64,000 nt of DNA from Drechmeria coniospora (Eukaryota > Ascomycota > Sordariomycetes > Hypocreales > Ophiocordycipitaceae): the NCBI RefSeq assembly GCF_001625195.1, contig NC_054390.1, forward strand, positions 1,302,001-1,366,000, written 5' to 3'. The position numbers and the translations under genes are program-made. Below, piece by piece: positions 12,501 through 24,190 of the stretch. The notes below the pieces were generated by a model. That model was not told where the DNA came from. It made no database searches and saw nothing but the letters and a program-made list of their open reading frames with translations. How positions within the stretch are numbered: position 1 is the stretch's first letter; the number at the start of each line of letters is the position of its first letter.

Positions 12501-13118
12501 ATGGTACTCCGTACTCTGTACTTCGTACTCCGTACAGCACTCCGTACAGTACAGACGACTCCGTAATACTTGCAAGTACTGTACATGCAATACTGCTTAC
12601 AACTACGGAGTGCAAAGTACTTGCTTGTACTTACAGTAAGTACTTGCAGTATGCATACGGAGTATCATCGGTGAGGTGGCCATGGACTTTCGTAATTGCG
12701 CGCCCAGCCACGTTCCTCTTGCTCTCCGCCACCCGCCGCGCCACACCTGTACCTGGCAACGGCAGTCAAGGGTTGCACCGGCTTTGCTGCTTGCTGCTTG
12801 GCTTGGCTAGCTGCCATCGGAGGACATCATCGTTCAACAAATCTAGCTGCACTTCTCGCCATCGTAACCCAATCCCCTGCATCGATTCCCCCAATCCCTT
12901 GCGTTTCCGCCGTCGATTGGTCGTTGCCACCTCGTCTTCGCCACCTCGTCTTGTCGCTTCTTCCATCCATCTCAAATCCTCCTCCCTCAACTTCCTCCCC
13001 TCGGTCGAAACCCAAGCGAACCGACAACGGCCCCCTCGCTTCCGGTGTTCGGCCATCCGACAGACAGGCAGACAGACGCGGCGAACGACGTCTTCAAAGG
13101 TCATACGGCAAAGGGAAC
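9556..13118. other. Divergent intergenic region LCB2 / acetoacetyl-CoA synthetase
   Basis: This 3.5 kb gap is shared by two divergent genes, so both promoters lie here. About 9556-10700 is GC-rich LCB2 leader and promoter sequence with purine/pyrimidine asymmetry. 10730-11260 and 11880-12680 are GTAC islands. 12690-13118 is the pyrimidine-rich leader of the synthetase gene. No credible gene or tRNA is visible, and several ORFs over 100 aa lack homology or an ATG. Confidence 0.6.
10730..12680. repeat. GTAC/GTACTCC-rich island 2 (two dense blocks)
   Basis: Dense GTAC, TACTCCGTAC and ACATGTAC words fill 10730-11260 and 11880-12680, separated by about 600 bases of ordinary sequence. At 12504-12535 the heptamer GTACTCC occurs as four tandem units (two with one change). 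At 12082-12097 two units are joined as TACTCCGTACTCCGTA. Confidence 0.75.
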
Positions 13119-15407
13119 ATGGGTGAGCTCGTCAACGGCCACCGCGATGCCTCGGAGGAGCTGTGGAGGCATCCCAGTCCGGCGTCGACGCCCATGTGGG
13201 CGTTCCTCCAGCACGTCAACAGGAACCGAGCCGTCCACCTCTCTGGCTATCCGGCCCTCTACTCCTGGTCCGTGAACAACGTCTCCGCCTTCTGGGAGGA
13301 GGTCTGGGATTTCGTCGGCATCGTGGCCTCCCGAAAGGCCGACAAGGTAAAACTCACGGTCACGCCGCACGCCTCGACGTCCGAGTCCCGGCCCGACTTG
13401 TCGGCGGGCGTCCGGTTCGAGCGAGCTGCGAGGCTTCCCATCCGTGCATCCGCGCGCCATCTGCTGACGGGTCCTCCCACGGCGTGAACAGGCACTCCCC
13501 GCCGACGCCCCCATGTACCCGCGGCCCGACTTCTTCTCCTCGGCGCGCCTCAACTTTGCCGAGAACCTGCTCTTCCCGCCGACGGCGACGGCCATCGACC
13601 CGTCGTCGCCCGCCGTCATCACCGCCACCGAGCTCCAGGGCGACCTGCGCTTCACCTCGTGGGCGGCCCTTCGCGAAGCCGTCCGCCGGTGCGCCAACGG
13701 GCTCCGCGCCCTCGGCGTGCGTCCCCGCGACGTCGTCGCCGGCTACGTCTCCAACCACGTCGAGGCCCTCGTCGCCATGCTCGGCGCCGCGTCCGTCGGC
13801 GCCGTCTGGACCGGCATCAGCCCCGACAACGGCGTCTCCGCCGTCCTCGACCGCCTGAGCCAGATCGCGCCTCGGGTGCTCTTCGCCGACAACGGCACCG
13901 TCTACAACGGAAAGGAGTGGTCCGGCACGGCCAAGACCAACGACGTCGTCGCCGAGCTGAAAAAGTCGGGCCTCGAGACCGTCGTCGTCGTCGGCAACGT
14001 CAAGGGAGAGCTCGGCACGGCCGAGCTCGAATGCCACGGCGTCAAGGCCGTCGGCTACGACGCCTTCCTCGCCGCCGCGTCGGCCGACCCCCTCGTCTTC
14101 GAGCAGCTCCCTCCGTCCCACCCGCTCTACGTCCTCTACTCCAGCGGCACGACGGGCCTGCCCAAGGCCATCGTCCACACGGCCCTCGGCACGCTCATCC
14201 AGCACAAGAAGGAGCACATGCTCCACTGCTCGCTCTCGGCCTCGTCTCGCATGCTCTACTACACCACCACCTCGTGGATGATGTGGCATTGGAGCGTCGG
14301 CGCCCTCGCCGTCGGCGCCACCCTCGTCCTCTACTCGGGCTCCCCCTTCCGGCCGCACGGCCAGCTCTCCCTCCCCAGGGTGCTCTCGGACCTCCGGGTG
14401 ACGCACTTTGGCACCTCGGCCGCGTACCTGACGGCGCTCGAGGCGAGCAACACCCGTCCCGTCCTGGAGGCGGACGTGGACCTGTCCCGGCTCGAAGCCA
14501 TCTACTCGACGGCCTCGCCCCTGCCCCCCTCGACCTTCAAGTTCGTCTACGAGGCCTTTCCCAAGACGGTCAACCTCGCCTCCATCACGGGCGGCACCGA
14601 CATCATCTCGCTCTTCGGCGCGCCCTGCCCGCTGCTCCCCGTCCGCACCGGCGAGATCCAATGCGCCGGCCTCGGCATGGACATTCGCGTCGTCGACTCG
14701 AGCACGGGCGAGGAGGTTCCGGCGGGCGAGGCGGGCGACCTGGTTTGCGTGAAGCCCTTCCCGTGCCAGCCGCTGACCTTTTTCGGCGCCGACGGCGAGG
14801 GCAAGTACCGGGCCGCCTACTTCGACCGCTTCCACGACGTCTGCGGCGTGCGGGGCCCCGTCTGGCATCACGGAGACTTTATCAAGATTCCCGACGCCGC
14901 CACGGGAAGCCTCGTCATGCTCGGCCGATCCGACGGCGTCCTGAAGCCGGCCGGCGTGCGGTTCGGTTCGGCCGAGATCTACAACACCTTGACGCGATTC
15001 TTCGCCTCGGAAGTGGAGGATGCCGTGTGCGTCGGCCGCCGCAGGGAGAAGGACACGGACGAGTCCGTCTGCCTCTTCGTCGTCATGGCGCCGGGGAAGG
15101 TCTTTGGCGAGGAGCTCGGGGCGCGCATCAAGGCCAAGATTCGCAACGAGCTGAGCCCCAGGCACGTGCCTTGCGTCGTCGAGGAGTGCGCCGGCGGCAT
15201 TCCCAAGACGGGCAACGGCAAAAAGTACGCCTCGCCCTCCACGCCGCACCCGGTCCCCCGCTCCACGCCCGTCGCGCCGCTAACGAGAGCTCCAGGATCG
15301 AAGTTGCCGTCAAGCAAATCATCTCGGGCTTGACCGTCAAGACCAACGCCAGCGTCGCCAATCCGGAAGCGCTCGAATGGTTCGAGAGATGGGCACAGAA
15401 AAACTGA
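13119..15407 (+). CDS. Acetoacetyl-CoA synthetase
   Basis: CDS is join(13119..13346,13492..15224,15296..15407), 690 residues. It is an acyl-adenylate-forming enzyme that activates acetoacetate to acetoacetyl-CoA with ATP (EC 6.2.1.16), in the cytosol, linking ketone bodies or amino-acid breakdown to sterol and lipid synthesis. The N-terminus has the family ACS-N block (LWRHPSPASTPMWAFL, FWEEVWDFVG). The AMP-binding loop YSSGTTGLPKA is at about residues 293-303, followed by STASPLPPSTF, TGGTDIISLF and the GRSDGVLKPAGVRFG hinge region. The C-terminal acetylated-type lysine motif is PKTGNGKKIEVAVKQ, split by intron 2. Intron 1 (145 nt) joins KADK to ALPADAPMYPRPDFF. Length is normal. A 629-aa minus-strand ORF here is a shadow. 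Confidence 0.94.
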
Positions 15408-16015
15408 CAGGGAGCCAGGCGAGCTCGAACGAAAGGCGTGAGGTGAGAAAGGACGGGGCGGCAGGAAGGGTTAGAAACCATGTGCCCCGAGCGAGAGGAA
15501 GACGCATTCTCCACAGGGGTGCCGCCACGCACAAGGCGACGGCGGGTCTCGACCTCCTCGATGGGGAGGGAGTCTTGACATGGCCAGCAATGGTGGCCAG
15601 CGAAGCGTACCATGGCAAGAGATGGTGTTGCCAAAGCATCGCCTTTATCCACGGCATGGTTGTTGCCATCGGTTGCCTGTCGTGACTGTCTACCATGATT
15701 GCGTGGCGGACGGGAACGGATCTACGCTTCTTCCGTAGCCGTCGGTCCACCTGCATGGAAGCGGACGGAATAGAGTTGATCGACTTGAACCTGTTGATCG
15801 ACTTGAGCCTGCCGCGCACTTTTGCAACCTGACAACCGACTCTCGTCCCGCTCGGTCGGGACGTGAAGAGGTGAAGGGATTGGCAACGGTGAGCGGAGCA
15901 TGGAATGCCGACGACACCCACGCACCACAACCCTTTGTACCCATCGAGTTTTGAGCTCCCCCAGCGGGTTCCCAGGTGCGGTATTTCCTCGGTACGATCG
16001 TGCCGGCGCGCTCTT

Positions 16016-16033
16016 GGGGGGGGGGGGGGGGGG
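16016..16033. repeat. 18-base G homopolymer
   Basis: Eighteen consecutive G residues, the longest of the mononucleotide runs in the window. It lies in the gap after the acetoacetyl-CoA synthetase gene. Length is likely to vary and may be an assembly estimate. Confidence 0.9.
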
Positions 16034-16579
16034 TGCCTGGTCTGGCGTTTTTCGAGACTGCCGGGAACCGCCAGCAGAACGACAGGAATCCCAACCCCTT
16101 TGCGGTCCCGGCGACGGGCGACGGTTTGGATATGTGGCGTGGATCGGCCGGAATTCCTTGCAACGACGACACGGAGAGGAGTTAATATAATATTCACTGG
16201 GGATTTCGATTCCATTCCCGCAAGATGCCGCACAAGGCCATCCATTCCATTGAGCAAAGTAGCAGGTGCGGAAGCGGAGGATCGTTGCGTTTCGAGTCAC
16301 GACTGGATAAACAATAAGGGGGGGGGGTTGGGCACGGAGTGCGAGGAATTAATCAAAGAGGCGGGGGCATCTGAGAGCGCAAGCACGAGCAGATCGATAA
16401 TTCCCTGTGGCTTTGGGGCACGGAAGGTTCGAGCGTACGGTAGAAATTCCACCCGTTGCGATGAGATGCCGTGAGATGCCACCAAAAAGCAAGGCAACGC
16501 TCGGCCCACCGAACCCACCAGGACCCCGGCAAGCGCCGGGAGTGGCTTTCACGGCTGGCCCTGGGACACCTCGCAGTAA

Positions 16580-18920
16580 CAAGCACAGCACATGTACTCG
16601 CGTACCATGCAGGTACTTGCAGCACAACTACTTACACCCACTGTACATGCACTATCGAGTATACCTGCAGGCCCTGTACTCGCATATAGAGTACAGCGCA
16701 GGTGCAGGAATATGTACCTGTACACGCCGACGGCCCCTCGCGTAGCGTGAGTTGCATGAATTGGATATAATACAAGTACACCTTGGGACGTGATAATACT
16801 GAATATTGTACTCCGTATCACAGAGCACACAGAGCACACGCCAGGTGCTTGCATGTGCCTGCACATTGGCGTACGGGGACAACCGCTATTAGCACCTGCG
16901 CAGACAATGGCAGGGCTCCTATCGATGCACTCAAGTACTTGCATGCACAACAAGCAAGTACACGTACTCTGTGCCTGTGCCAACTAATGCGGCGTACCTC
17001 GATGCCAGCTGCAGCGGTGCAAGCACCTACTGTAGAACAACGACAACCACGCCTACGCCTACGTAGTACCTAGGTACCTGTATACAGTACACCTGCACCA
17101 CTCCTCCTGAGCAACCCTCTGCACGAATGCCGATGCCTACCTAGTATTTTCCGATGCAGGCTGCAGATGCATGGTTAGTAGCGTCTTTTACCTCCTTTCG
17201 CTCGCACGAGTGTCTGGACTCCTGTGGCTGCCATCCAGCTTGCCGTTGCCGAACCGCATCGTAGGGTTGGCATCGCATATGTCGATGGAGCCCGAGGATT
17301 GCCCGCCCCGGTGCTCCGTATACGCATGAACCATGGAGGCCTTGTCTTGATACGGGCGAACCATGATTGGAGCGCAGAGCCTCCGACCTGGCAGGCTACA
17401 AGTGCTGTCGGTATCGGAGATTTGTGTGCTGGCACTGGCGACAAGGCTGCCTCCCGACACGACACAGCATAACGGCAGCCGTTGGCGAGTGATGCGCGTG
17501 CGTTGTACCTTTCTAGATCTAGGCACCACGGAGCTAGGCACCACGGGGCATTTGCATCTGCTTGTTGGTGTACAAGCACCACCATACAAAGGGACTTGCG
17601 GGAGCCAGCCCACCATGCAAGCAGAGCATCGCCATGGTCTGTACTGGCTTGGATTGGTATTATTACCTAGTACCGGTAAGTACCAACCTCGGAGTGTTCT
17701 TGGAAGCCGACCAGTGGTGAGGGTGAGTGCTTCCTTGGCGGCTAGCACTGGAAACGATGGAAACGACCCAAGTGCTAGTAATACAGAGTACGAGCACTGT
17801 ACGGAGTACCTCATGGGCACCTCGTGCACAGGCAAAGTACTAGGTACCTACAGTGCTGTCCCCGTACTAATAGAACGGAGTATTCGTGCTAGCATTGGCA
17901 CCGATCCTAGGAGCCAGCGAGAGGTCCCTGTCGCAACTAACCACCCATCCCGCTCGGTTCGCAGTGCGGAAGCCAAAAAGCAATCATGAATCCAGATGAC
18001 GAGTGACAAAGCCTTTCATCAGCGTGTGCCTTGAGGAGCAAGCTATTTTTGCATTGCCTCCTCATTTTCTCGACGGCGCGCCTCCCTGTCCTCAGCGTTG
18101 GGCAAGTAAAAGCAACTACTAGGTACTGAGGTAGTGGAAAGGGGAGACAGACACCTACGACGGGCTGAGGGCTCCTTGCCATGGTAGAGTGCCCCGGCGG
18201 ACGGCAATTGTGGCTACCTTGGTACCTACTAGTATATTAGTACCTACCTAGTACCTAGTATTTACATAGTACCTGCCTACCTAGCGCTTGCAGCAGTGAC
18301 GACGTACTTGCATCTCGTCTGGCAGGCAGCGGCCTGTAGCTTGTGAGAGCCATCCTCTCGCCGCCTGCTAGGTACCAATGTTAACTTGCAAGCAGTAAGT
18401 AGTACCTGTTGGATGGAGCAGTTGTACTTGGTTGTAGATGTACTCCGTACTGTACGGAATACCATGGTTGGTTATACGTTGTCCCTGCAGGTTGGTACCT
18501 TATACAGTAGTACCTAGTGTGTACGTAGTAAGTAAGCATGTACGGCCTGCAGCATGTACCCCTAGCTGCCATTACTTGTACAATTGCCTACTGCACTTGG
18601 CAGGTGTTGCGCGCAGTGCTTGCGGATACTAGGTACTCCGTACAGTACCGAGTATTAAGTACTAGGAAGGCATGTACAAAGTAGGTACCTACCTCGTATC
18701 GAGATGGCAAGCACGCAACATCCACCGCCAGTGCCCCTGCACGTGCACTGAATACAGGCACAGCACCATGCACCACGGGCCTGCCCCTCCTGCCTACAGC
18801 GCATGTACACCTACATCAGTACCTGTACCTACCTCCTGGGCAGGCATGTACGAGACCGTGCAGCAGGTGTTGGTACTTGCCTGTACACCAACAACAGTGT
18901 GCATGTCCGTACGGTGCTGG
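16580..18920. repeat. GTAC-rich island 3, with CTAGGTAC variant
   Basis: The block 16580-17110 carries GTAC, GTACTTGCA and TACTCCGTA words. The block 17640-18920 additionally carries repeated CCTAGTACC/GGTACCTA words, most tightly at 18220-18290, where CTAG and GTAC alternate. About 500 bases of plainer sequence divide the blocks. No ORF, terminal repeat or RNA gene explains them. Confidence 0.7.
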
Positions 18921-19259
18921 TACCAAATCACTAGGCGCCACCAAATCATCCACTCCCCGCCCCGCCCCTTTCTAGTACATTCATTAGTGGGTTTACACGT
19001 TCGAGATGCCGCAACTGCAATTTCGGTGCCGACAATCTTGCTGCCGCTTCCAAACGAAAGGACGCGACGCCTGCTCTGCGGTGCCGTCGTGCTGGCACCT
19101 GCTTACGCGTGCACCCACGGCATCCCGTGTGTCGGAAGCGCTCTCGTCTGCCTGCAGCCGTTCCCGGGGAGGGCTTCTGGACCTGGCCGCCAACGAGTCC
19201 CGGCTCGCGCGAGGTGCCACGACTGGGCCGCCGCCACGCGAAGTCGCCTGTGGGCAGAG

Positions 19260-19639
19260 GGAACCACCGCCCACACCTCCATCCCCCTCCCCCCCCCCGC
19301 CCGCGCCCGCCCACCATCATTCATTCGCCCGCCCGCCTGCACCCCCAACCACATTCGCTGCCGCCCGGCCCTCCGCTAAGCCGTTCTCCTCTCCTCCTCC
19401 TTCTCTCCCTCTCCGCCCGCCTCTCCACACAGCTCGTCAATTCCATCGCCGCCGCCGCCGACGACGACGCACTCGCTCCCCCCCCAAAAAAAACGTCTCC
19501 CTCTCCCTCCTCCCCGTCGAAGCTTCCTGCCCTGCGTCGACAACGCTCGACAAGGCTCGCCGCCGCCCGCCCCGTCCCCCTTCCCCCCCCCCCCCCTCCT
19601 CTCGACTCGTCCGTCCGTCCACAGAGCCGGTCCGTCACG
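19260..19639 (+). promoter_or_regulatory. Pyrimidine-rich leader of G-beta gene
   Basis: The 380 bases before the start codon are almost entirely C and T on the coding strand, including CCCTCC and CTCTCC repeats and a 14-C run. Such CT-rich tracts are typical just upstream of transcription starts of strongly expressed filamentous-fungal genes, so this is likely core promoter plus 5' UTR. The exact start site cannot be read. Confidence 0.5.
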
Positions 19640-21047
19640 ATGAATTCGCAGGGCACCAACGACGTGTCCCCCGAGGCCATGCAGGCGCGGGTCCAGCAGG
19701 CGCGTCGCGAGGCCGAGACGCTCAAGGATCGCATCAAGCGCAAGAAGGACGAGCTGTCCGACACGACACGTACGTGCCCGCCGCCCACGCCCTCCGGCCT
19801 CGGCCTCGTCGCCTCGTCGTCGCGGCCCATGCTGACCGTGGCGTCCTCGTCGCCCTCGCAGTGCGCGCCGTCGCCCAGCAGGCGCACGAGCCCATCCCCA
19901 AGAACCAGCTGATGAAGGCGAAGCGCACGCTCAAGGGCCACCTGGCCAAGATTTACGCCATGCACTGGTCCACGGACCGGAGGCACCTCGTCTCGGCGTC
20001 GCAGGACGGCAAGCTCATCATCTGGGACGCGTACACGACCAACAAGGTGCACGCCATCCCCCTGCGCTCCTCGTGGGTCATGACCTGCGCCTACGCGCCG
20101 AGCGGAAACTTCGTCGCCTGCGGCGGCCTCGACAACATCTGCTCCATCTACAACCTCAACCAGCAGCGCGACGGGCCGACGCGCGTCGCCAAGGAGCTCT
20201 CGGGCCACGCCGGCTACCTCTCCTGCTGTCGCTTCATCAACGACCGCGCCATCCTGACCTCGTCGGGCGACATGACGTGCATGAAGTGGGACATTGAGAC
20301 GGGCCAGAAGGTGACCGAGTTTGCCGACCACCTGGGCGACGTCATGAGCATCAGCCTCAACCCGACCAACCAAAACACCTTCATCTCGGGCGCCTGCGAC
20401 GCCTTCGCGAAGCTCTGGGACATCCGTGCCGGCAAGGCCGTCCAGACCTTTGCCGGCCACGAATCCGACATCAACGCCATCCAGTTCTTCCCCGACGGCC
20501 ACTCCTTCGTCACGGGATCCGACGACGCCACCTGCCGTCTCTTCGACATCCGCGCCGATCGGGAGCTGAACGTCTACGGCGTGAGTGGAGAGTCGCCCGC
20601 GCCCCCGCATCCGCCGCTTTGCTGACGGCGTCGCCGCCACCGCAGTCCGAGTCCATCATGTGCGGCATCACATCCGTCGCCACGTCCGTCTCCGGACGGC
20701 TCCTCTTCGCCGGCTACGATGATTTCGAGTGCAAGGTACGCATCGCCGTCGGCCCGAGCCGCGGCACCGGCCAAGCCCGTCCGATGATGTGCCGACTGCT
20801 GACCTCGTCGCGCAGGTCTGGGATGTCACCCGGGGTGAAAAGGTCGGCTCGCTCGTCGGCCACGAGAACAGGGTCAGCTGCTTGGGCGTGAGCAACGACG
20901 GCATAAGCCTGTGCACCGGCTCGTGGGATTCCTTGGTGCGTGCGCCACCGGGCTCGTCCAGCCTACGCGCTTGCCGCCCGCCCCTGTCTCCTCTTTCTTT
21001 CCGGCCCTTTCGCTGACCGGATGCAGCTGAAAATATGGGCCTATTAA
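19640..21047 (+). CDS. Heterotrimeric G-protein beta subunit
   Basis: CDS is join(19640..19769,19862..20580,20646..20735,20816..20935,21027..21047), 359 residues, exactly the family's usual length. It is a seven-bladed WD40 propeller with an N-terminal coiled coil (residues about 5-45) that pairs with G-gamma. It transmits receptor signals to MAPK and cAMP pathways at the plasma membrane and in fungi controls mating, conidiation and virulence. Blade motifs include [73 protein letters not shown] and [18 protein letters not shown]. The last exon encodes only LKIWAY. Introns of 92, 65, 80 and 91 nt keep the frame and restore conserved joins (DTT/LRAVAQQ, NVYG/SESIM, FECK/VWDVT, WDSL/LKIW). The next gene downstream is a phosducin-like protein, a G-beta chaperone family. 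Confidence 0.97.
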
Positions 21048-22059
21048 CGTGCCACGGATGCGACCACGATGGACGTCCCGTCGCCTGGGGGGGTGCCTTG
21101 GCTCCGGGGGCTCGTCGAGCAATCTGCACCCAAGCGAGGGCCATTCTGCCCGCGAATCTCAAAGACTCCCATGACGCCACGACGCCACGTACAGCACGCA
21201 TTCCCGGCCAGCACAGGACAAAGTCACGAATGACACCTCTTGACGCACAAGAGCTCCGTCTTCGACCGTCGTCTGGGTCTAAAACCGACCATCTGCATGC
21301 AGCACGCTCCGGGGACTCTGGGGCAGGTTGTCGGCGATGGCTGCCGCATGGACCGGCCGATGCGGTGCCACTTTTCTTGTCTTTTTTCCTTCCATCTCCT
21401 TTGATCTTTCCGGCCGAAGAAGGCACTCGCCTACGCCGACGATGCCTCGGCCGTTTGGCAAAGCCCTGCTCCGTGTTGTATGATGGTTTCCTATGTCCCT
21501 CGGCAGCCTGTTTTGTTTTGTATTGACCGAGCTCTTTCGAAGCCCCCCACCCGTCCCTCGGCCAGATGTTGCCGTGCCGGACGACGGAAAAGGCGGCCCC
21601 ATAGAGCAGGATGAACAGGTCCAAGTGAAAATCGAAAAAAGGGCCTAGAACATGGGCGGAGGGGGGGGCAGCGCGAGAGCGGTGGGAAGGAGTTTTGCTG
21701 GCACATACCAAGAGCAGAGCCCCCGACGTAATACACAGCCATGATTCGAGTGCGTCGAGTGTTTTGCTTGCGAGATGACACGCCTAGGGCGAGCGATGCA
21801 CAGTCGGCACCTGCACGGCGAATGGATCATGCCCGTACGGGGGGGAGATGCCAGGCAAGGGATGCGGCGGAGGTGTTTTTGGTTCTCTACCTCTGCAAGG
21901 TACCCAGGAGTTGAGCCAGTCAAGCAGACGGCAATGGTAGGGAATGACGAAAGGAACACCGCCAAGGACGAAATTATCCCACTGGCTTGGTCGAGCGGCA
22001 AGGGTGGAGTCGCGGCGGGTACCACGATAGGTACAAGCATACCTCCAAGTATCGCTACG

Positions 22060-22400
22060 ATTTGCTACTGTAGTTACATGTACTCCGTACTTGAGTACTC
22101 CGCAATTACTTGGTACTCCGTAGTACTTACTTCAGGACTCCGTACAACTTGCACGTAGGTGTACTTGCAGAGTAACAGAGGTAGCTGTAGGAAGTATTCC
22201 TATATTATTAGTAGGTACTCCGTAGTGCTCCATACTAAGTACAGTACAGTACTCCTACAGTACAGTACACCTACAGTACAGTACACCTACAGTGCAGTAC
22301 ACCTACAGTACGGGATACTTACTCCCGGTATAAGTACTTACTTCTGGTATACTGTACAATACACCTACAGCAAGTACATAGCATGTGCTTGAATCGGCCA
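22060..22400. repeat. GTAC-rich island 4 with 16-bp tandem repeat
   Basis: TACTCCGTAC-type words fill 22075-22235. They are followed by four tandem copies of a 16-bp unit TACAGTACAGTACACC at 22240-22303 (copy 1 and copy 4 with one change each) and a partial fifth copy. The island ends near 22385. Confidence 0.85.
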
Positions 22401-23710
22401 CGGTTGAGCGATGGGCACAGGCGGTGGAATCAGGTGGCATGTCGTGGAACACCGGCGAAGAGACAACCCCCCCGATGCGTGGATGGGATTCATTTGCAAT
22501 GGCTGCGTATCGATGCGCAATGCTGCGAGTAGTCATGCGCATGCATCGTTCAAGCCATTTCTTCGAGGCCAGAGAATACCTTTTCCCGCATCAAACGCGC
22601 TCAGCTATGCGCTTGACGCGGAAAATTCACACGGCACCCGGCTGAGCCACCTGCCAGTGGTGTCGTTACCTAGAACTTGCCTTAGTACCTCGCACCTCGT
22701 ACCAGAACGTTCTCGTCTCGTTGGTTCCTGCTAGAACTTCCTACCTCACACCCACCTGGAGCTCTCTCACCTCGTAGGTACCGGTAGGGTCGTGGCATGT
22801 ATTTAGGAAACACATGTACATGCAAGTGGGTGAAAGCCGCGTGCCTCACTAGGTACCATCAAGGCATGCCAGTACTGCCTTGAACGCACAAGTACTTGTC
22901 CAGGAGAGGGAGAGTAACATTACCAATTTTCCGTCCAGAGTTTGATGGCGCTACGACTTGGGTGTATTTCGGAGTTCTGGTGTGGACGGTGCAACCAGGT
23001 GGTATTGTGTCTATTGCGGTTCCATATCCAGCACCCGAGTCGCCGGCCCAGGTAGCTTTCATGGCATGCGAGTTTTCCAGGTTGGAGAAAATGCACGTCC
23101 AAGTACTTGCAGCGCAGCACGCGTTTCAGCAGCAGTCGTCCTCGCTCAGGCTGGTTTCATAATAATACCCTCTCGAACTTTTCGGGGGGGGGGGGACGAA
23201 GCGGGGCGGGGAGGGGAGAGGGGCGAGCGTTGGGGGGTGCGATTTGGCAGCTCTCAGTGGCTACTTGCACCTGCCATCCATCTACTTATGCATCATGAAA
23301 CTCTGGACGGCTTCACAGCGTGCCTGCACTGCCACGTCACCTTCCAGATGCATCGAACGGGACTGGCAGCAGGGACGAGGAGCGGTAGGAATGGCATCAT
23401 GCCAAAACGCAGGCCGTCATTTTTCGATTCCTTGCCTCGTCCAAAGAGCGTTATCGGTTGCCCCAAAACACGGCCGCCACCAACGAGCGGCTGCTTCTTT
23501 TCTTCTCCCTCGCCCGCAACGTGAGCTCGAGGCGAGCCGGACGGCACGAGTCTGCCGACTCCTCTTCCGGCAACCACCATGATCCATCCATCGGCGGCTC
23601 GGCCTCGACGAGTGCCAGCGCGCAAATCCAGCGACAATGCGAGCGTCCGTGACAGTGCTTGTGGTGGTGCCCGCAGGCTACAATGCACCCCTCCACTCGC
23701 TCTACTTCGT

Positions 23711-23834
23711 ACCCTCTCTGCCCTCCCCTCTCTCTGCCCTCCTCCCCTCTCTCTGCCCTCCCTCCCGCTGCCCTCCCCCCTCTGGCCGCCCTCACCTCGC
23801 TACCCTCCCCTCGCTAGCCCCTCCCCTCCCCTCC
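23711..23834. repeat. Imperfect CCCTCTCTGCCCTCC pyrimidine repeat
   Basis: About 125 bases are nearly all C and T on the plus strand, built from imperfect repeats of CTCTCTGCCCTCC. It is simple-sequence DNA about 360 bases before the phosducin-like start codon and may form part of that promoter. Confidence 0.75.
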
Positions 23835-24190
23835 ATTAGGTGTTTAATCCTGGCTGGTTAGCCTAAGATTCGCCGACCCCTTGCCATCTGGGAGGGAGGC
23901 CACCCCCCCCCCCCCCCTCCCCCACGCGACAGTGTCACCGCGTCGCCGCTGAAACTACCATTGCTGTCGCATCGTAAGGGCGGCCGCCGCCGCATCGCTT
24001 CGTCCCCCTGCCCACTTCATTCTCCCACCTGCTCCACCCTTGCAACGAACACCGTCCGACTCGCACGAACGGCTTGCCGGCTAATACCTGCTACAAAGGC
24101 GCATCCCGCATTGTGCAACCCCCCGCCCCGTCGTGGTTGTTTGATCTTTAATTGTTATCTCTTGCTTCCTGCCATCGCATATAACCCGCC

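Larger units (their letters stand above)
15408..19639. other. Intergenic region with G-runs and GTAC islands
   Basis: A gap of 4.2 kb. 15408-16550 has mixed composition, with an 18-G run at 16016-16033 and a 9-G run near 16319. A 306-codon minus frame opens here but lacks ATG. 16580-17110 and 17640-18920 are GTAC-rich, the second with many CTAGGTACCT-type words. 18950-19639 is the promoter and leader of the G-beta gene. It becomes strongly pyrimidine-rich from 19260 and contains a 14-C run at 19583-19596. Confidence 0.6.
21048..24190. other. Intergenic region between G-beta and phosducin-like genes
   Basis: A gap of 3.1 kb. 22060-22400 is a GTAC island with a 16-bp tandem repeat. 22660-22860 is rich in TACCT/CTAGGTACC words. 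There is a 12-G run at 23184-23195, a pyrimidine repeat at 23711-23834 and a 15-C run at 23903-23917. The last 250 bases are the C/T-rich leader of the next gene. No supported ORF or RNA gene. Confidence 0.6.

Noticed and set aside
13360..15249. 629-codon minus-strand ORF over acetoacetyl-CoA synthetase
   Set aside because: Antisense shadow with codons in register; composition is Arg/Gly/Asp/Val-rich and resembles no protein.
15337..16257. 306-codon minus frame after the synthetase gene
   Set aside because: Begins at TTG, overlaps the synthetase C-terminus in antisense, passes through the 18-G run and has no recognisable motif.
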